This document shows positions 24,472-35,698 of a stretch of DNA of 64,000 nt, one piece after another (positions within the stretch are counted from its first letter, which is position 1; each line of letters starts with the position of its first letter). Source of the DNA: Turnera subulata (lineage: Eukaryota > Streptophyta > Magnoliopsida > Malpighiales > Passifloraceae); contig JAKUCV010003344.1 of NCBI GenBank assembly GCA_028386065.3, positions 62,001 to 126,000 on the forward strand, written 5' to 3'. The translations under genes and the position numbers were made by a program. The notes beneath the pieces are model-generated. The model was not told where the DNA came from and made no database searches. It was given only the letters and a program-made list of their open reading frames with translations.

Positions 24472-26325
24472 CTATTTTGTTCTTGTTTTATTACACAGAG
24501 CCCGGAAGTGTCTCTGTAGATCTGCAAGAGACAGTTCAACTAATACATCTTCAACATCCGGTGCCGTTTCCTTTGATGGTAACTTACCCACCGCCACTCC
24601 ATTTTTGTCTGGATAATGAGACATAGAATTGTCCCTCCTTACCAGCTCCAGTTCACCACTGTTATTCTGTCCATTTCTCCTAATAACGAGAGGCCCATCT
24701 TCATAGCCGAGGAGTCTGTTGCTGCTGCTGTCTGGAATAACAGGCCCATCTGCGCTACCCCCAGGCCCATCTGTGCAACCTACTGGTCCAATATAAGCTG
24801 GCTCAAGTGAATTAAGATTGTGATTTGGTAGGCTGTTACACATATTGGCGTATGCCTTGTCAGGTGGCATGTCCCTTTTCGAGCAGAAAGGTTTAGAAAA
24901 TGAGTTTACATGTGCACTGTCAGAGTTTGAATTTTCCTCCTCCACACTCAGGCATGCGGCAATGTTATCAGCGTCATTCCTCAAAATGCTTTTTCCTTTC
25001 TCCATATGTTTGATGGTGTCGAGGATGCGAAATGGGTCAGGAGACATTTGGGACTCCACGCCTCTATCAGCATGCTTCTGACATTCCTTCACCCACTCCT
25101 CCACCACTATGGAATTTTTGCCACAAAACGCTCCACCCTTCGCCGGAAAAGATTCGCCCCATAGGTCAGCCACTGAGAGCTGAATTTCCGTAACTGAAAT
25201 ATCAAAGGTCTTCGTTCCAATCTTGACCTTGAATTGGCGAGAGATGGGTATCTTATAAGTGGTATTGATTACTACCAGTGCCGTCTCCAGGTTGCTACTA
25301 GAGTCAAAGTTGTTTATCAACTTAACATAGCTTCCAAAGTGAATAGCAATCTGCTTGAAGAAATCATCACACCACGCATGCGGCGGTGCCCCATATATCT
25401 TTAGAATGCATTCTCGATGTGCCGCTCCATCGCCTTCTTTCCATTCCCTTAAAAGATCGAATAGATCTTTTCCCCAGGCTTCTTTATGCTTCGAACAGGC
25501 TGATAATGCTTCCTTTGATTCGAAAGCCAAGAGAATATACTGGCCCCCTAATCTTTTAACTTCAATGTTGCCGTTGAAAATGCCTTTGAGCATTTTTGGG
25601 AGTTCAGCCATTTCCACGTTCTCCTTCAGCATATCGAAAGCACAATTACTTAGTTTGTTGATGCAATCCTTAGTAGGACTAAACTCAAAGGATACGACCT
25701 GAGTCTCTTGATGATCCATATGCATCCCATTTCCACATGGATGGGTGTTCAAAACCTGAACGAAAGTTCTCCCATCATCAGTCCTTTCCTGAAGCCGAGT
25801 TCCTTCTGTAGACGGAGAGTCTTGTTTCCTTCCACCGACCTCCTTGTCTTCTCGTCTGTCCTTGGCCGCGTAGGCAACCATCATGCCGTTAATTGCTTTG
25901 GATCGGCTGATTCTCTCTGCCATGACTTCAGCCCTACCCCTAAAATCAAACTTTACAAAGCCAAAACGGATCCCAGACCTTCTTATCTTTCCCGGTATGA
26001 ACACATCGATCACAAAGCCGACCCTAGACATTTCCTTGAATACATCCACAACGTTCCACCCATTCGGAATGTTATCAACAAAGACACTCACCGCGTCCCT
26101 GTTTTCCAGAGCTCTTCGCACCCTCTCCAGCGGCCATCTTGAGAAGAATGATAGTCGTGAATTCGGGTTGTTTGACACTCGTGTAACCTGACTTGCACTC
26201 CCCTTCATAGCAAAGAATGAAGGTTTTAATCCTCCATTCTGGTGACGATGACACCTATAGCTTGATCCAGACCTTGGCGCATCCTTCACCCATGAAGTGG
26301 AATCCTCTCTCTCTCTTCTCACCAT
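24472..26325 (-). CDS. LINE ORF1 protein with RNA-recognition motif
   Basis: Intact 617-residue frame. It is the nucleic-acid-binding chaperone-like protein of a plant L1-type LINE. An RRM is visible at residues 79-150, with VFVDNIP as RNP2 and GIRFGFVKF as RNP1. The middle region resembles the DUF4283-like part of plant LINE ORF1 proteins, and the C-terminal third is low complexity and acidic. No CCHC zinc knuckle is seen. It ends 19 bp before the ORF2 frame opens. The frame being whole while ORF2 is broken suggests chance survival or a fairly recent insertion; expression is not shown. Confidence 0.8.
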   Translation of the reverse strand: MVRREREDSTSWVKDAPRSGSSYRCHRHQNGGLKPSFFAMKGSASQVTRVSNNPNSRLSFFSRWPLERVRRALENRDAVSVFVDNIPNGWNVVDVFKEMSRVGFVIDVFIPGKIRRSGIRFGFVKFDFRGRAEVMAERISRSKAINGMMVAYAAKDRREDKEVGGRKQDSPSTEGTRLQERTDDGRTFVQVLNTHPCGNGMHMDHQETQVVSFEFSPTKDCINKLSNCAFDMLKENVEMAELPKMLKGIFNGNIEVKRLGGQYILLAFESKEALSACSKHKEAWGKDLFDLLREWKEGDGAAHRECILKIYGAPPHAWCDDFFKQIAIHFGSYVKLINNFDSSSNLETALVVINTTYKIPISRQFKVKIGTKTFDISVTEIQLSVADLWGESFPAKGGAFCGKNSIVVEEWVKECQKHADRGVESQMSPDPFRILDTIKHMEKGKSILRNDADNIAACLSVEEENSNSDSAHVNSFSKPFCSKRDMPPDKAYANMCNSLPNHNLNSLEPAYIGPVGCTDGPGGSADGPVIPDSSSNRLLGYEDGPLVIRRNGQNNSGELELVRRDNSMSHYPDKNGVAVGKLPSKETAPDVEDVLVELSLADLQRHFRALCNKTRTK

Positions 26326-26356
26326 TTTTGAAAGCTTTGATAAGTGATTGCTTTAG

Positions 26357-26421
26357 GGCCTTGGTTGCACGGGAGTGGCAGTAGCGGTTTGTCTTACTGC
26401 CACTCCCGTGCAACCAAGGCC
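26357..26421. repeat. Perfect 27-bp inverted repeat (hairpin) at the LINE 5' end
   Basis: The arms 26357-26383 and 26395-26421 are exact reverse complements, with an 11-nt loop between them. After a single-base bulge three more pairs form. It lies 32 bp upstream of the ORF1 start codon. Confidence 0.9.
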
Positions 26422-28425
26422 TAAATATAGAGATGAAGTCACACAGATGCGCACGCAAATTGTACCACAAAGATGAAAACATGCACACTATATATTTACT
26501 AGTAGACTACGAATGACAATCATTGTCCTGACATGGCACAGTTAAAGATTAGAATCCCCTTCCAATTACTCATTCAAAACAATGTTTGAAAACTAAAACT
26601 TATCTTATAACCTTAAAAGCGGCTCATGGCACATGAAACCCAAGGCATTATTGTTTAACTCTATAAGTGTGAGGGCGTGAAGTCATCTATTATATTGTTG
26701 AAGAACTCAAAAAGACACATCAAATTTCAAGAGCACCTAAAGCCCCAACAAGTACCTCCATACTAATCTCGGACAACCCAACCAGGTTACCCATCAATAC
26801 ACCATGTGCTAGCCCTCAAACAAGAACATTAATGTTATTGCTGTCCTCTTTGTAAAACTATATGAAAACCCAAGCATTCTCCAATAAATGTAGAACCTTA
26901 TCCACCTAGGCTATTACTAGAATTTTGAACCAAGCCCAAAGCCAAAATCGTAATTTACCATGGTTTACAACAAAGATTTAATAAACTTATTAGACACTCA
27001 GCAACTGCTTCTGAAAACAAACCACCGATCCAGTATATTACATTTTCAAGAATTGCTACTTCATTATGCCACTTGATGTCAAATTATAGTAACAGTCAAC
27101 CCCGAAATAAATTTCCAACAAGCACCCTATGCCCAGAAACTCCCAACTGAACAATTTACCCCAAAATTCAAAGCCCGCAGAAACTAAAGAAAGCCAAGAG
27201 AGCGATATTTGGTTGCTGGAATCTTACTAGAAATTAAACAACACTGCCCTGTACAAGACCAGACCCAAAAGCCTAGAATTCTACACCAAAGCCCAAAGAC
27301 CAGCAACAATTCCATCAAAACAAAACCATGAAACATCAAACAAATCAGGGGCGACTCGTGAGTGCGGGATGCTTACCCAGAACACACACCCGATAGCAAC
27401 GTGAGACACAAAAACCCACTGCCGGCGGACAACAACCCGAGTACGTGTAACCCGACACCCAAAACTCGAACCTGCAACTCACTGCTCCAGCACCACTCGT
27501 CCCTGTAGGATCCATACACCAGCCCATAAGCCCGAACACAACCATCGAGCCAGAACAACCACGACCCAGCAACCGTCGGCCACCAAACAAACGCAACACA
27601 CCCTCGTCGCCATGAACCACCAAGCCGAACCACCAGCAACAACCAACACCAACGACCCACAAGAACACAGCCACAACCAAAAGCGAACCCAATCGGGTTA
27701 GTCAACACACACAACATTAACCCGAACGAAGAAGACAAGAGGAAAAGAAGGGCAAAAGCAAAGGAGGCGGCGAGATTTACCAGGCGGCGGCGACTCCTCG
27801 CAACCACGCACAGGTACTGTTCGTCGCGGCCACTCGCACCGGTTCTGGTCTCACCTTCTCGACTGCGGCGGTGGCGATTCAAGAGGTGGAGGGCGACGGT
27901 TCAAAGAGGAGAGCAAAGGGCGACGGCGATGGTGTTTAGTCGGGGAGGAAGAAGGAACCAGAAAAGGAAAAGAAAGAAGAGAAAAGAGAAATGGGAGAAC
28001 GACAGCGGCTGTGTTCGAGAAAGAAAAGAAAGAAAAGAAGAGAAAAGAAGCAGGAAGGGTTAGGGTTGGCCGGCCTTGACCAAAACAACGTCGTTTTGGT
28101 CTTAGGCGCGGTCAACTCTTCCCCTGGTCAACGCTCGCGTAGGATAGGTTTTATTTTTATTATTATTTTTTTTTCCTTAACCGAAACGACGTAGTTTTAA
28201 TAAAACTACTATAAACCCACGTTTTACACCAAAGCATGTTTTATTTCCAATGAAACCCGAACAAGAATAAAACAAATATAAAATAAATATTTCCCAAGGA
28301 AAATAATTTATTTTCCATGACCAAAAGTACGAAAATTCCTCAACGGTAAAATTGGAAATTAAATTTCAAAAATTCCAAAAAATTCATAGAAATTAAATAC
28401 CAGAAATTCGGGGCATTACACAAAG

Positions 28426-28650
28426 CCTGTTATTAGTGAAAGCTAATTCAGGACGAGTCATCGTCCAATATTGTAAACCACCAACAATGCTTAGGTATTT
28501 GGTGCTATCCTCAAAGAGCAGGCCATCATCCTTACATAACAGCGTCTTCACATACATAGAAGTAGAGATAGTCTTGGCATTGTTAGCACCCAAATTTAAG
28601 CCGTCCGTTTTTGTGTCTCCGTCCTGCATCTGTTTGCATTCTGCCACAAT
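28426..28650 (-). pseudogene. Ty1/copia pol fragment: reverse transcriptase end
   Basis: On the minus strand the residues LLFEDSTKYLSIVGGLQYW and TRPELAF correspond to the block just before the RNase H junction in copia polyproteins. The fragment stops at the target duplication of the solo LTR, and its continuation is 19492-19903. Together they show one copia gene split by insertion. The 5' side is lost at about 28660. Confidence 0.75.
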
Positions 28651-28659
28651 TAGACTCTA

Positions 28660-29553
28660 TAAAAATCCAAAAATATTTTCTGAGGGTCATAGGGACCACA
28701 CACTTGCCATTTTATTGTGCCAAAAATATTCTGAGACCTCCCGGAATTTCCATGGAATTTTCCGGGAACATGGCTAAAACTTTTGTACTTTTGCCTGAGG
28801 ACATACCGGTCACCGTCGTGACCGACCAGTCAACCATTACCATACGGTCACAGGGGAGGCCGTATCGGTCACAGTTCACGAAAAAAAGGCCTGAAGCCAG
28901 AGTTGGCCATGGATGGCTGGTGGTCATGCCTCTAGAGCCATGCTTGGCCGGTAGCTTTCCATGGCCCAGAAATGGTCCCGTTAGGTCTCAGGTGTCCGAT
29001 TTTGCACCGTTCGTAAAAAATTAGGTTTTCGTCGGATTTTCAAACCGTTTTACGAGCATACGCTAGACATGAAGAAGTATCTCCCACATTTTTCTGGGAA
29101 TTTTTTGAGGTCCGGATGGCCCCTGTTTGTGCTTTCCAAAATTCTTGACCTGAATCGGTGACTGGGCCAGGCCACATGTTGACTCGTCAGGCACATATTT
29201 TCAACTGAAGCCATGAGAGATGATCGATAACTGAAGCCATGAGTTACCACCTTGGCTCATATTTTTGACTATGTCACTCTTTAGAAAAACTATAAATAGG
29301 GGTCTCCTCCTTTTATTTTTCTTCACCCCGTGAGTCATGCTTTCTTAGTGCACGTTTTTGCACTAATCTATCTCTTTTCCCCATTTCGCTGTAAGTTGAA
29401 AAATAAGGGGTTTGAGTTTCCAGCCTCTTCTACCTCTCTTGTCCTTCTCTAAGATTGGAATTCGGGCTCATAGTCGTCGTCTTCCTAAGCATCCTTATGC
29501 GGGTTAGAGCTCCTATCTCTCCTTCCGTCTAAGGTTCGCTTTCGGATTTACAT
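28660..29553 (+). mobile_element. LTR-like segment with TATA box, family not determined
   Basis: The copia homology ends at its left side. It contains a TATA box ACTATAAATAGGGG at about 29289-29302 followed by pyrimidine-rich leader-like sequence, and 'gtggtattgg' at 29555 could be a primer-binding site. A 15-bp direct repeat 'aactgaagccatgag' occurs at about 29198 and 29229. Three short frames inside have no domain. Confidence 0.35.
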
Positions 29554-29573
29554 CGTGGTATTGGTGATTTGCT

Positions 29574-29797
29574 AAAATAATTTCGGCATCGTAACGTTAC
29601 GACACGATGGCGATACATGGATATAAATATGAACATTATAACGGCATAGCATTGGTGATTTGCTAAAATAATTTCAGCATCATAATGTTACGACACCGAA
29701 ATAATTTTAGCAAATCACCAACTCTATGCGGTTATAATGTTCGAATTTATATCCATGTGTCGTTATCGGTATACCGTTATAATGCCGAAATAATGTC
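29574..29797. repeat. Large imperfect palindrome (foldback) with about 100-bp arms
   Basis: The stretch 29574-29675 pairs, with mismatches and small gaps, with 29697-29797. The best part is the 45-nt arm 29631-29675 against 29697-29741, with about five mismatches. The unit 'ttggtgatttgctaaaataa' also occurs as a direct repeat at 29561 and 29652, so the left arm contains a partial duplication. Confidence 0.75.
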
Positions 29798-29799
29798 GG

Positions 29800-31600
29800 T
29801 TTTCGTTAATGGTACTGATGGAAACCCATTTACTTTTACGCGCTTTTGTTGATTGATTGTGTTGCTTTCATAATCTAGGTTGGTAAGATTCAACATCCTT
29901 ACATTGTTGCATTATCTTGTTGTACTGATATATTGTGTTTGTTTGCTTGCTTTCTTATGTGCTTGTATGTGGGTGGAGACCTTTAAGGCTAGCTAGGCAG
30001 CATCCTAGCATTGGGTCATTCAAACTCTCACAATTTCATAGTCATTCTGGATTTAAGCTATTCTTAGACGCTTTCTTTAAAGTTCCAAAGTTTGTTTTGA
30101 AAACAAAACTCTTCTAAAATCGACTTTTCAAAGAAGAAGATCTTTGCATCAAATGCTTTCTAACTTGCATTTTTCTATGAGATGATTGTTTGAACAAACT
30201 CTCCAATGCATCGTTTCAGCAAATTTGAACTCTTGCATTTTTGCACCTTTGCATTCTCGCATCTTATGAATGTTGCATCCTAGCTTTGGATAGTATTGGA
30301 ATGGTTACATCTTAGTGTAGCCACACTAAAAACTAAAACTTGCATCTTAAAAAAAGAATTGTTGCTTGCATTTAGTCTTGATGTCGTCACATAGGATTCA
30401 TCTCTTGAACATTCAATGCATTTATTTAGACACTTTTAAACACTTAGTGCATGAAAATTGCATTAAATACAACTGTAGTTCTAGAGTGCTATACTAAGGT
30501 AATGATAATTACCAACTGATAAGCATTAACATCTGTCAATAAAACTCAACTAACCACGCTCTTATAAGAAACACTTGGATACTTCGAATCAGCTTATAGG
30601 AAAGATGTGAGTAGTTTTACAGCTGTGCCTGCTAACGAATGAGAAGGGACTTTCCATGAATAGGCCAAAGAAAGAGAGGAGAGGCAATAGAATTAGAGAT
30701 TTCACGACCGTGGGGCAACAACACCTTGGTTTGACATTGAGATTGACATTGATTGGAAATTTAGAAGAGATTGAAACATTTTACAATTGATGATAGTTGA
30801 TAATAATCAGTACATTCGTAATGAATGGCAAGCTTTACGATTGAAGTAGCAAGGTAAGTTAACTATATTATTTGTAAAAGTTTGATTAGGGGATTTTAAT
30901 TTAACATTGGTCATGGCTCGGGCATTTCTTGACGGTGCACGGATATCCCCTATAAACAAGGAATGGAAATAGGAATGGGAATCCTATTCCATTTTGTTTC
31001 ATTTTCTTTCACCGTAAACAACCTCGCTTTAGAATCTGTCTTAGATTATTATCACTCTAGTACTTATGCCTTAGATTATTGCCAACCAAACAACAAAATG
31101 ATTCAAATTCCGTTTTTATTCCGATTCCATGTGATACCAAACAACAAAATGATTAGGATTCCGTTTCTATTCCGATTTGAAGTGATATCAAACATAGAAA
31201 AGACTTGGGTTGTTGAATAAACCTTCATCCACCAAGTCTACACAATAACAGGAAGAAAGAATAGTCCAACTACACCTCGCACTTTGTGTTCATGGGTCAG
31301 GTTCGGGTCGAGTTGAATAGACATATATGTTCTTTTATTAGTGTTCTTCTGCCACTTTCTATTTAGTTTCAATCACAGCAGATTAATAGCGCCTATCTTT
31401 CTGGTTGCAAGCATGAGAAAGCCTCTGCTGCAGTCTTTTAGCGCACATTGCCATCAACCAGTTTGTTTTTGTACCCTAGTAGTACCCAAGAAGCTTGTAA
31501 TTATCTGTAAAACTTCCATATATTGAGACAAATTATATATGCTTCACAACCACTTAAAAAACCATCAAATGTAAGTATATACTATATACAACAGATGTGG
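29800..31600. other. Intergenic DNA with a 51-bp tandem duplication at 31086-31188
   Basis: No gene is seen. A 51-bp unit beginning CCAAACAACAAAATGATT occurs at 31086 and 31137, with a truncated third start at 31188. It follows 'ggaatgggaatcctattcc' (30975), a composition often found at the ends of small plant MITEs, but I cannot define termini. The right end is the probable 3' UTR of the reductase gene on the minus strand. Confidence 0.5.
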
Positions 31601-31671
31601 CGAAGAAAGACAATCCCATTTGTGGTTTTGAGAGACCTTTTATTTACTTGCTAGGATAGTTGGTGATAGAC

Positions 31672-34347
31672 TTATAACCTCTCAACAGGAAATCCAATGA
31701 CAGGTTTTATCTTTAGTGCCAAGGAGCGAAGCTCATCGACCTCTTCACCCGCGAGTCTCCAGCCAAGCGCACCTGCAAATTCATCAGCTTGCTCTGCTGT
31801 TTTGGCCCCTGGTATTGGTGTCACATTCTCCTGGCATATCAACCAGTTCAGGGCCACCTACACACAGGAAAAACTTGCTTTAAGTATGAACATTTTTTTT
31901 CATTTTTTCTATATTGGTCATCCTAATCACACGCGGAAATTAAACCACACACAAGTTAGATGTTATAAAAGAACTAGGAACCTGTGTGTTTGTTTTGCAG
32001 TACTTGTCTCCTATTTCCTTGATTCTGGTCAACAAAGGTTGGAGCTGCAGGCCACGAGGATGCATCCGTCCATGAGATTAGAGTTTAAAGGTAATATATA
32101 GAAATTAACTACGTCATATTCACATCCCTACCTCGGTAAGAACCTCAGGAGTGTAGATCCGACCTCGAGGGCCAGTTGGCGGATTTTGTGGTGTGTACTT
32201 CCCAGTTAAAGCTCCTGCATACCTTCAAAATATTATTCATACTTCTAGATTCCTAGACCAGAAAACAGAAGTAATTGTTTACTGTTTACAACTTCCAAAG
32301 AGTAATGGTAATCTCAAAGATTGCCATCAAGTTGCTTTAGTACAAAACCATCAATGTTTCTGGAGCCTTTAGGTACTAAACACATTGGAAACTCAAGTTA
32401 AGTAACTTAGTATGCGGACCACCTATGTTCTGTGTTTTCTTTTTATAAGGCATCAATATTACATACTGCTGGATATAAACTATCACCACTTAGAAGAATA
32501 TGACCGGCTCTATCTATTCTAATTGCTGCATTTGATTTGAAACTTCTACAGCTGCCATCCATGTTCAAGTCTATTGCTTTTTCCAATAGATTATTAATCA
32601 TCCATGTGTTTCTTTTTCATTATGTTCATATTATCCAGCTTTGCAACAACTTCAATACATGTCAGTGAAAGGTTAGTCGCCCTACTTGAAACTTTTAGTG
32701 AGAAAGTTTCAAGTAGTAGCTATGGGAAAAATGCTTTCAAAAATTCCATATGCAATTTATGCAGTACAAATGGAGTGACCCCGGTTAGGGAAAATTTTGA
32801 GAATGCATGAAACACCTAAACAGGCTTTACCTTGGGCAATGGGACAATATGCAATCAAAGTGATCCCAAGTTCGTCACAAGTTGCCTTGACACCATTCTC
32901 TTCCGGCTTTCTATATATAAGGCTGTAATTGACTTGGTTTGAAGCTAAAGGAATACCTCTTTTCTTAAGCTTTTCATATGCTTCACGAAGTCGCTTCTCT
33001 GAATCAAGTAATATTTAGACATCACTGATCCTTAATTATAAAGAGAAAAGATCCAATTCTTGGGTATATTTCTTGTCTAGAGTCACAAAAACAAATAGAG
33101 AAACATTACCACCGTAGTTTGAAACACCAACAGCATTCACAAGTCCCTGCTCGACTGCATCTCCAAGACCATCAATATACCCTGAAAATCAACTTTCCCT
33201 TAACTACTGAGCTTCCAGTAAATTTGTGAATTCCACAAATGTTAAAATGTTTTTTGCAAAGCACATGCTATCATTTGCTTAGTGGACTAGAATGTAACAA
33301 ATGAGCCACCTTCATTCCCCCACACTCCAGGCCTGAAGACCAGCACAAAAACTTGATGAGTGACTCTTGTTTTTTGCAAAAAGCCTTGCAGATAGTTTAT
33401 GCTACATAGCTTGCGTGGTAAAGAGCATACCAATGGAGTTGATAGAGCTCGACAGAAGAAAGGCCAAGGCGAGAGAGAGAATCCTTGAGGGCTGCTACAA
33501 CACTCTGGCGTCCCAACCTCCAAGGCAAAGCTGCAAACTTGGTTGCAACAGCAACATCCACTTGAGGATCTTTTTCTTTCCTTTCCTTGATAAATCTTTT
33601 ATAAGACCAACAAAGTTGGATTGTAAGAAAACTCTAAGCCGAAATTATGGTAGCATATATGATAGATATGTCATGACTAAATTTGGACAAGTACCTTCCT
33701 AGTAGAGTTTCAGAAGGTATGGCACCAAAGGCGAGCTGGGAAACAGAAAACCAAATTTTCTCTGGTCAAATTTTGCATGGGAATTCTATGGAGAAGAGAA
33801 GAGAAGAGAAGAAAAGGAAAGGAAATAGTATTAAATAGAATTGACTACTGTCTCACCCTGGAGCCATAGACTTCAGCTGTATCAAAGAAAGTTATACCAC
33901 GATCAACACTGGCATTAAAAGCTGACTTAGCAGCCTTCAATTTCCTATCTGATATCATTGTAGCAGCAGAAGGGAAACATTAGAAGCATGCTAAGAATCT
34001 TGGACAAGACACATAAAGAAGATAACCTTGGAAACATTTGCAACAAAGGGTCATCAGAAAATAAGCATTTGAAGGGAAAAAAAAAAAAAGTAGTAATTAA
34101 CAGGAAGTCTAGTAAGCTTACCATCCCATTGGAAGTCGTTCCAGAAGGTGGTGTCACCCCAAGACCAAGCTCCAATTCCCAGCCTTGTAACCTTCAAATC
34201 AGAGGCTCCCAAGTTGATCTTCTCCTCCTCCCCCTCCTTCTCCACCGCCTGCGAAGCTACTGCTCTCACCCTGCAGAACGCAGGCTTCTTCCTCCCACCA
34301 TGGCCATACCAGCATGCAACACTTGTACTAAGCTGCGTACAAGACAT
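31672..34347 (-). CDS. Chloroplast aldo/keto reductase (NAD(P)-linked oxidoreductase, At1g06690-like)
   Basis: Aldo/keto reductase family enzyme expected to reduce carbonyls with NADPH. The N-terminus (about 50 residues, Ser/Arg-rich, few acids) looks like a plastid transit peptide. Exons on the minus strand: 34347-34122, 33948-33857, 33735-33695, 33595-33431, 33332-33310, 33181-33113, 32998-32831, 32214-32132, 32044-31982, 31857-31672. All have GT-AG introns, joined in phase to 371 residues ending TAA. The catalytic tetrad is complete: Asp98 and Tyr103 in FFDTAEVYG, Lys139 in VATKF, His174 in YQLHW. The C-terminal cofactor-binding block [14 protein letters not shown] is present. Exon 5 is only 23 nt. 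The start at 34347 is chosen because upstream in-frame sequence runs through an (AT)n repeat. The substrate is unknown; the Arabidopsis relative is reported in plastoglobules, from memory. Confidence 0.93.
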
Positions 34348-34517
34348 TAGCTGTAATGGTAATTCCTTCCACAAGAAACCCAAAGATTTGATTTCTACCA
34401 AAAAAAAAAAAAGGGAAAAGAATGGTTCCTGTTTGTTGGGGGAGCTCAAAAAGGCAAAACCCACCACCAAAATGGAAGGAATTTGTTTTGTTTTATTACA
34501 TGCGACAGTGTGAGCCA

Positions 34518-34520
<3 letters not shown>

Positions 34521-34568
<48 letters not shown>
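34521..34568. repeat. (AT)24 microsatellite upstream of the reductase gene
   Basis: Pure AT dinucleotide run, about 175 bp upstream of the start codon, in the 5' UTR or proximal promoter. Likely polymorphic. Confidence 0.95.
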
Positions 34569-34574
<6 letters not shown>

Positions 34575-35698
34575 TATATGGATTTTTCTCGAGGAAATAT
34601 ATGGATTCGGTTAATTGGGCGGGTAACATTATATTGGCTTGAGTGGTTGACTTTTTTTTTTTTTGGTTTTTGGAGTGTCTTGAGTGGTTGACTTATGGTC
34701 CTGCTGTTTACACGTTTAATACGGTTAAAATCTAAAAGGTAGTATGGTGGGTCTATGACTTTCATCGGTCGTTCAAAATTGAAGTTTTAGTTATGGCGGA
34801 AACGGAAACTGTGTATTGATAATGGAACACGTGTAGATATTTATTCTATTTTTATTTCTGTTCCTTTTTTTCTGGATAAAAAAAATATGCAGGCATATAT
34901 TGTCTCGGATATTCCCTCAATACATTTCTTTTTTTTCTTTTATATATATGTGATCGTGAGATGGCCTTTTTGAATTATCTGTTGCATTTGGGCATGATTA
35001 GTAGTGTTTCTATTTTCTATTTTCTCACTTCTTTTTGGTAGCAATAGTTTTTTCCCGGAGACCCCCAACTATTAATTGTACTGAACCTAATTTTACATTT
35101 GACTTTTATCAACAAAATGATAATATGACAAATGTACCACAAAGCATATTGAATTGATATATAAATAATTAAACTCCATAAGAGGAAAAAAAAATACTTA
35201 AAAGATATTTTATGGAGGTTCACTACTAATAAGAATTACCAAGTCTGATTGTAAAGTGAGCAATAATAATAAGCCTCTAAATTGGCAAATATTCCTGCTT
35301 TGTCTGCGACCGAGTTTAAGATTTCCATTTCCTATTCCCACAAAAGAAAAGAGGAGAAATATAAAAGCAGCTCCCAATCCCACGGAAGTTTCTACTTCCA
35401 ATTCCAACAACACCTATTCCATTGACCAAGCAAGGATATACCGTTTGATTAAACAAGCTAAGTTACCGCTCTTCCAAGGTATAAGCACACCCGACCTCTC
35501 AAACCCATCCGCAATAGCTAATAAGCAAGATGCTATATAAAAAAAGATAAACAAATTTATTGGAAGGAAAGTTACTGCACATTTCACATTCTTGTTCGAT
35601 ATGAGTGTTTGCTGGCAACAAATAAGAAATATACATGAAAAGTAATGGTAAGGACAAAAGTATTCATGTGGAGAAGATTTCATGCTTTCAGCTTCCGT

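Larger units (their letters stand above)
20988..26424 (-). mobile_element. L1-type LINE retrotransposon, internally deleted
   Basis: A minus-strand non-LTR element inserted in the solo LTR. It ends with a poly(A) tail, seen as the T run at 20988-21002. It holds ORF1 with an RRM (24472-26325) and ORF2 (21139-24453) carrying the end of the endonuclease, reverse transcriptase and a C-terminal zinc-binding region. Its 5' end is probably near the perfect hairpin at 26357-26421. I could not identify a convincing target-site duplication. The element cannot be autonomous: the endonuclease N-terminal part is missing and ORF2 has four stops. Confidence 0.85.
19904..28420 (-). mobile_element. Tekay-like Ty3/gypsy solo LTR, split by a LINE
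   Basis: Left end TGAAACGCCCGTATCCC and right end GGGGCATTACA are the TG...CA termini shared with the other Tekay-like LTRs. Flanks are CAAAC (19899-19903) and CAAAG (28421-28425), a 5-bp target duplication with one mismatch, and the copia gene resumes on both sides. Without the LINE the LTR is about 3.1 kb. No internal gag-pol lies between the ends, so this is a solo LTR. GC-rich open frames at 27345-27890 have no domain and are not called as genes. Confidence 0.75.

Noticed and set aside
26440..26640. Target-site duplication for the LINE
   Set aside because: Weak similarities such as ACTAGT (about 20976 and 26499) and CCTTAAAA (about 20968 and 26611) were seen, but none is long or exact enough to fix the 5' boundary.
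27345..27882. Minus-strand frames of 115 and 169 codons
   Set aside because: Located in the solo LTR, with Gly/Val/Leu-rich translation that mirrors the composition of the opposite strand; no family recognised.
19899..28425. Complete Tekay-like element between the duplicated flanks
   Set aside because: Apart from the LINE, only about 3.1 kb of LTR-type sequence lies between the ends; there is no gag-pol, PBS or second LTR.
34348..34629. Upstream extension of the reductase to a start codon at 34629
   Set aside because: The extension translates the (AT)24 repeat into a Tyr-Ile run and a UTR-like stretch. The Met at 34347 begins a normal transit peptide.
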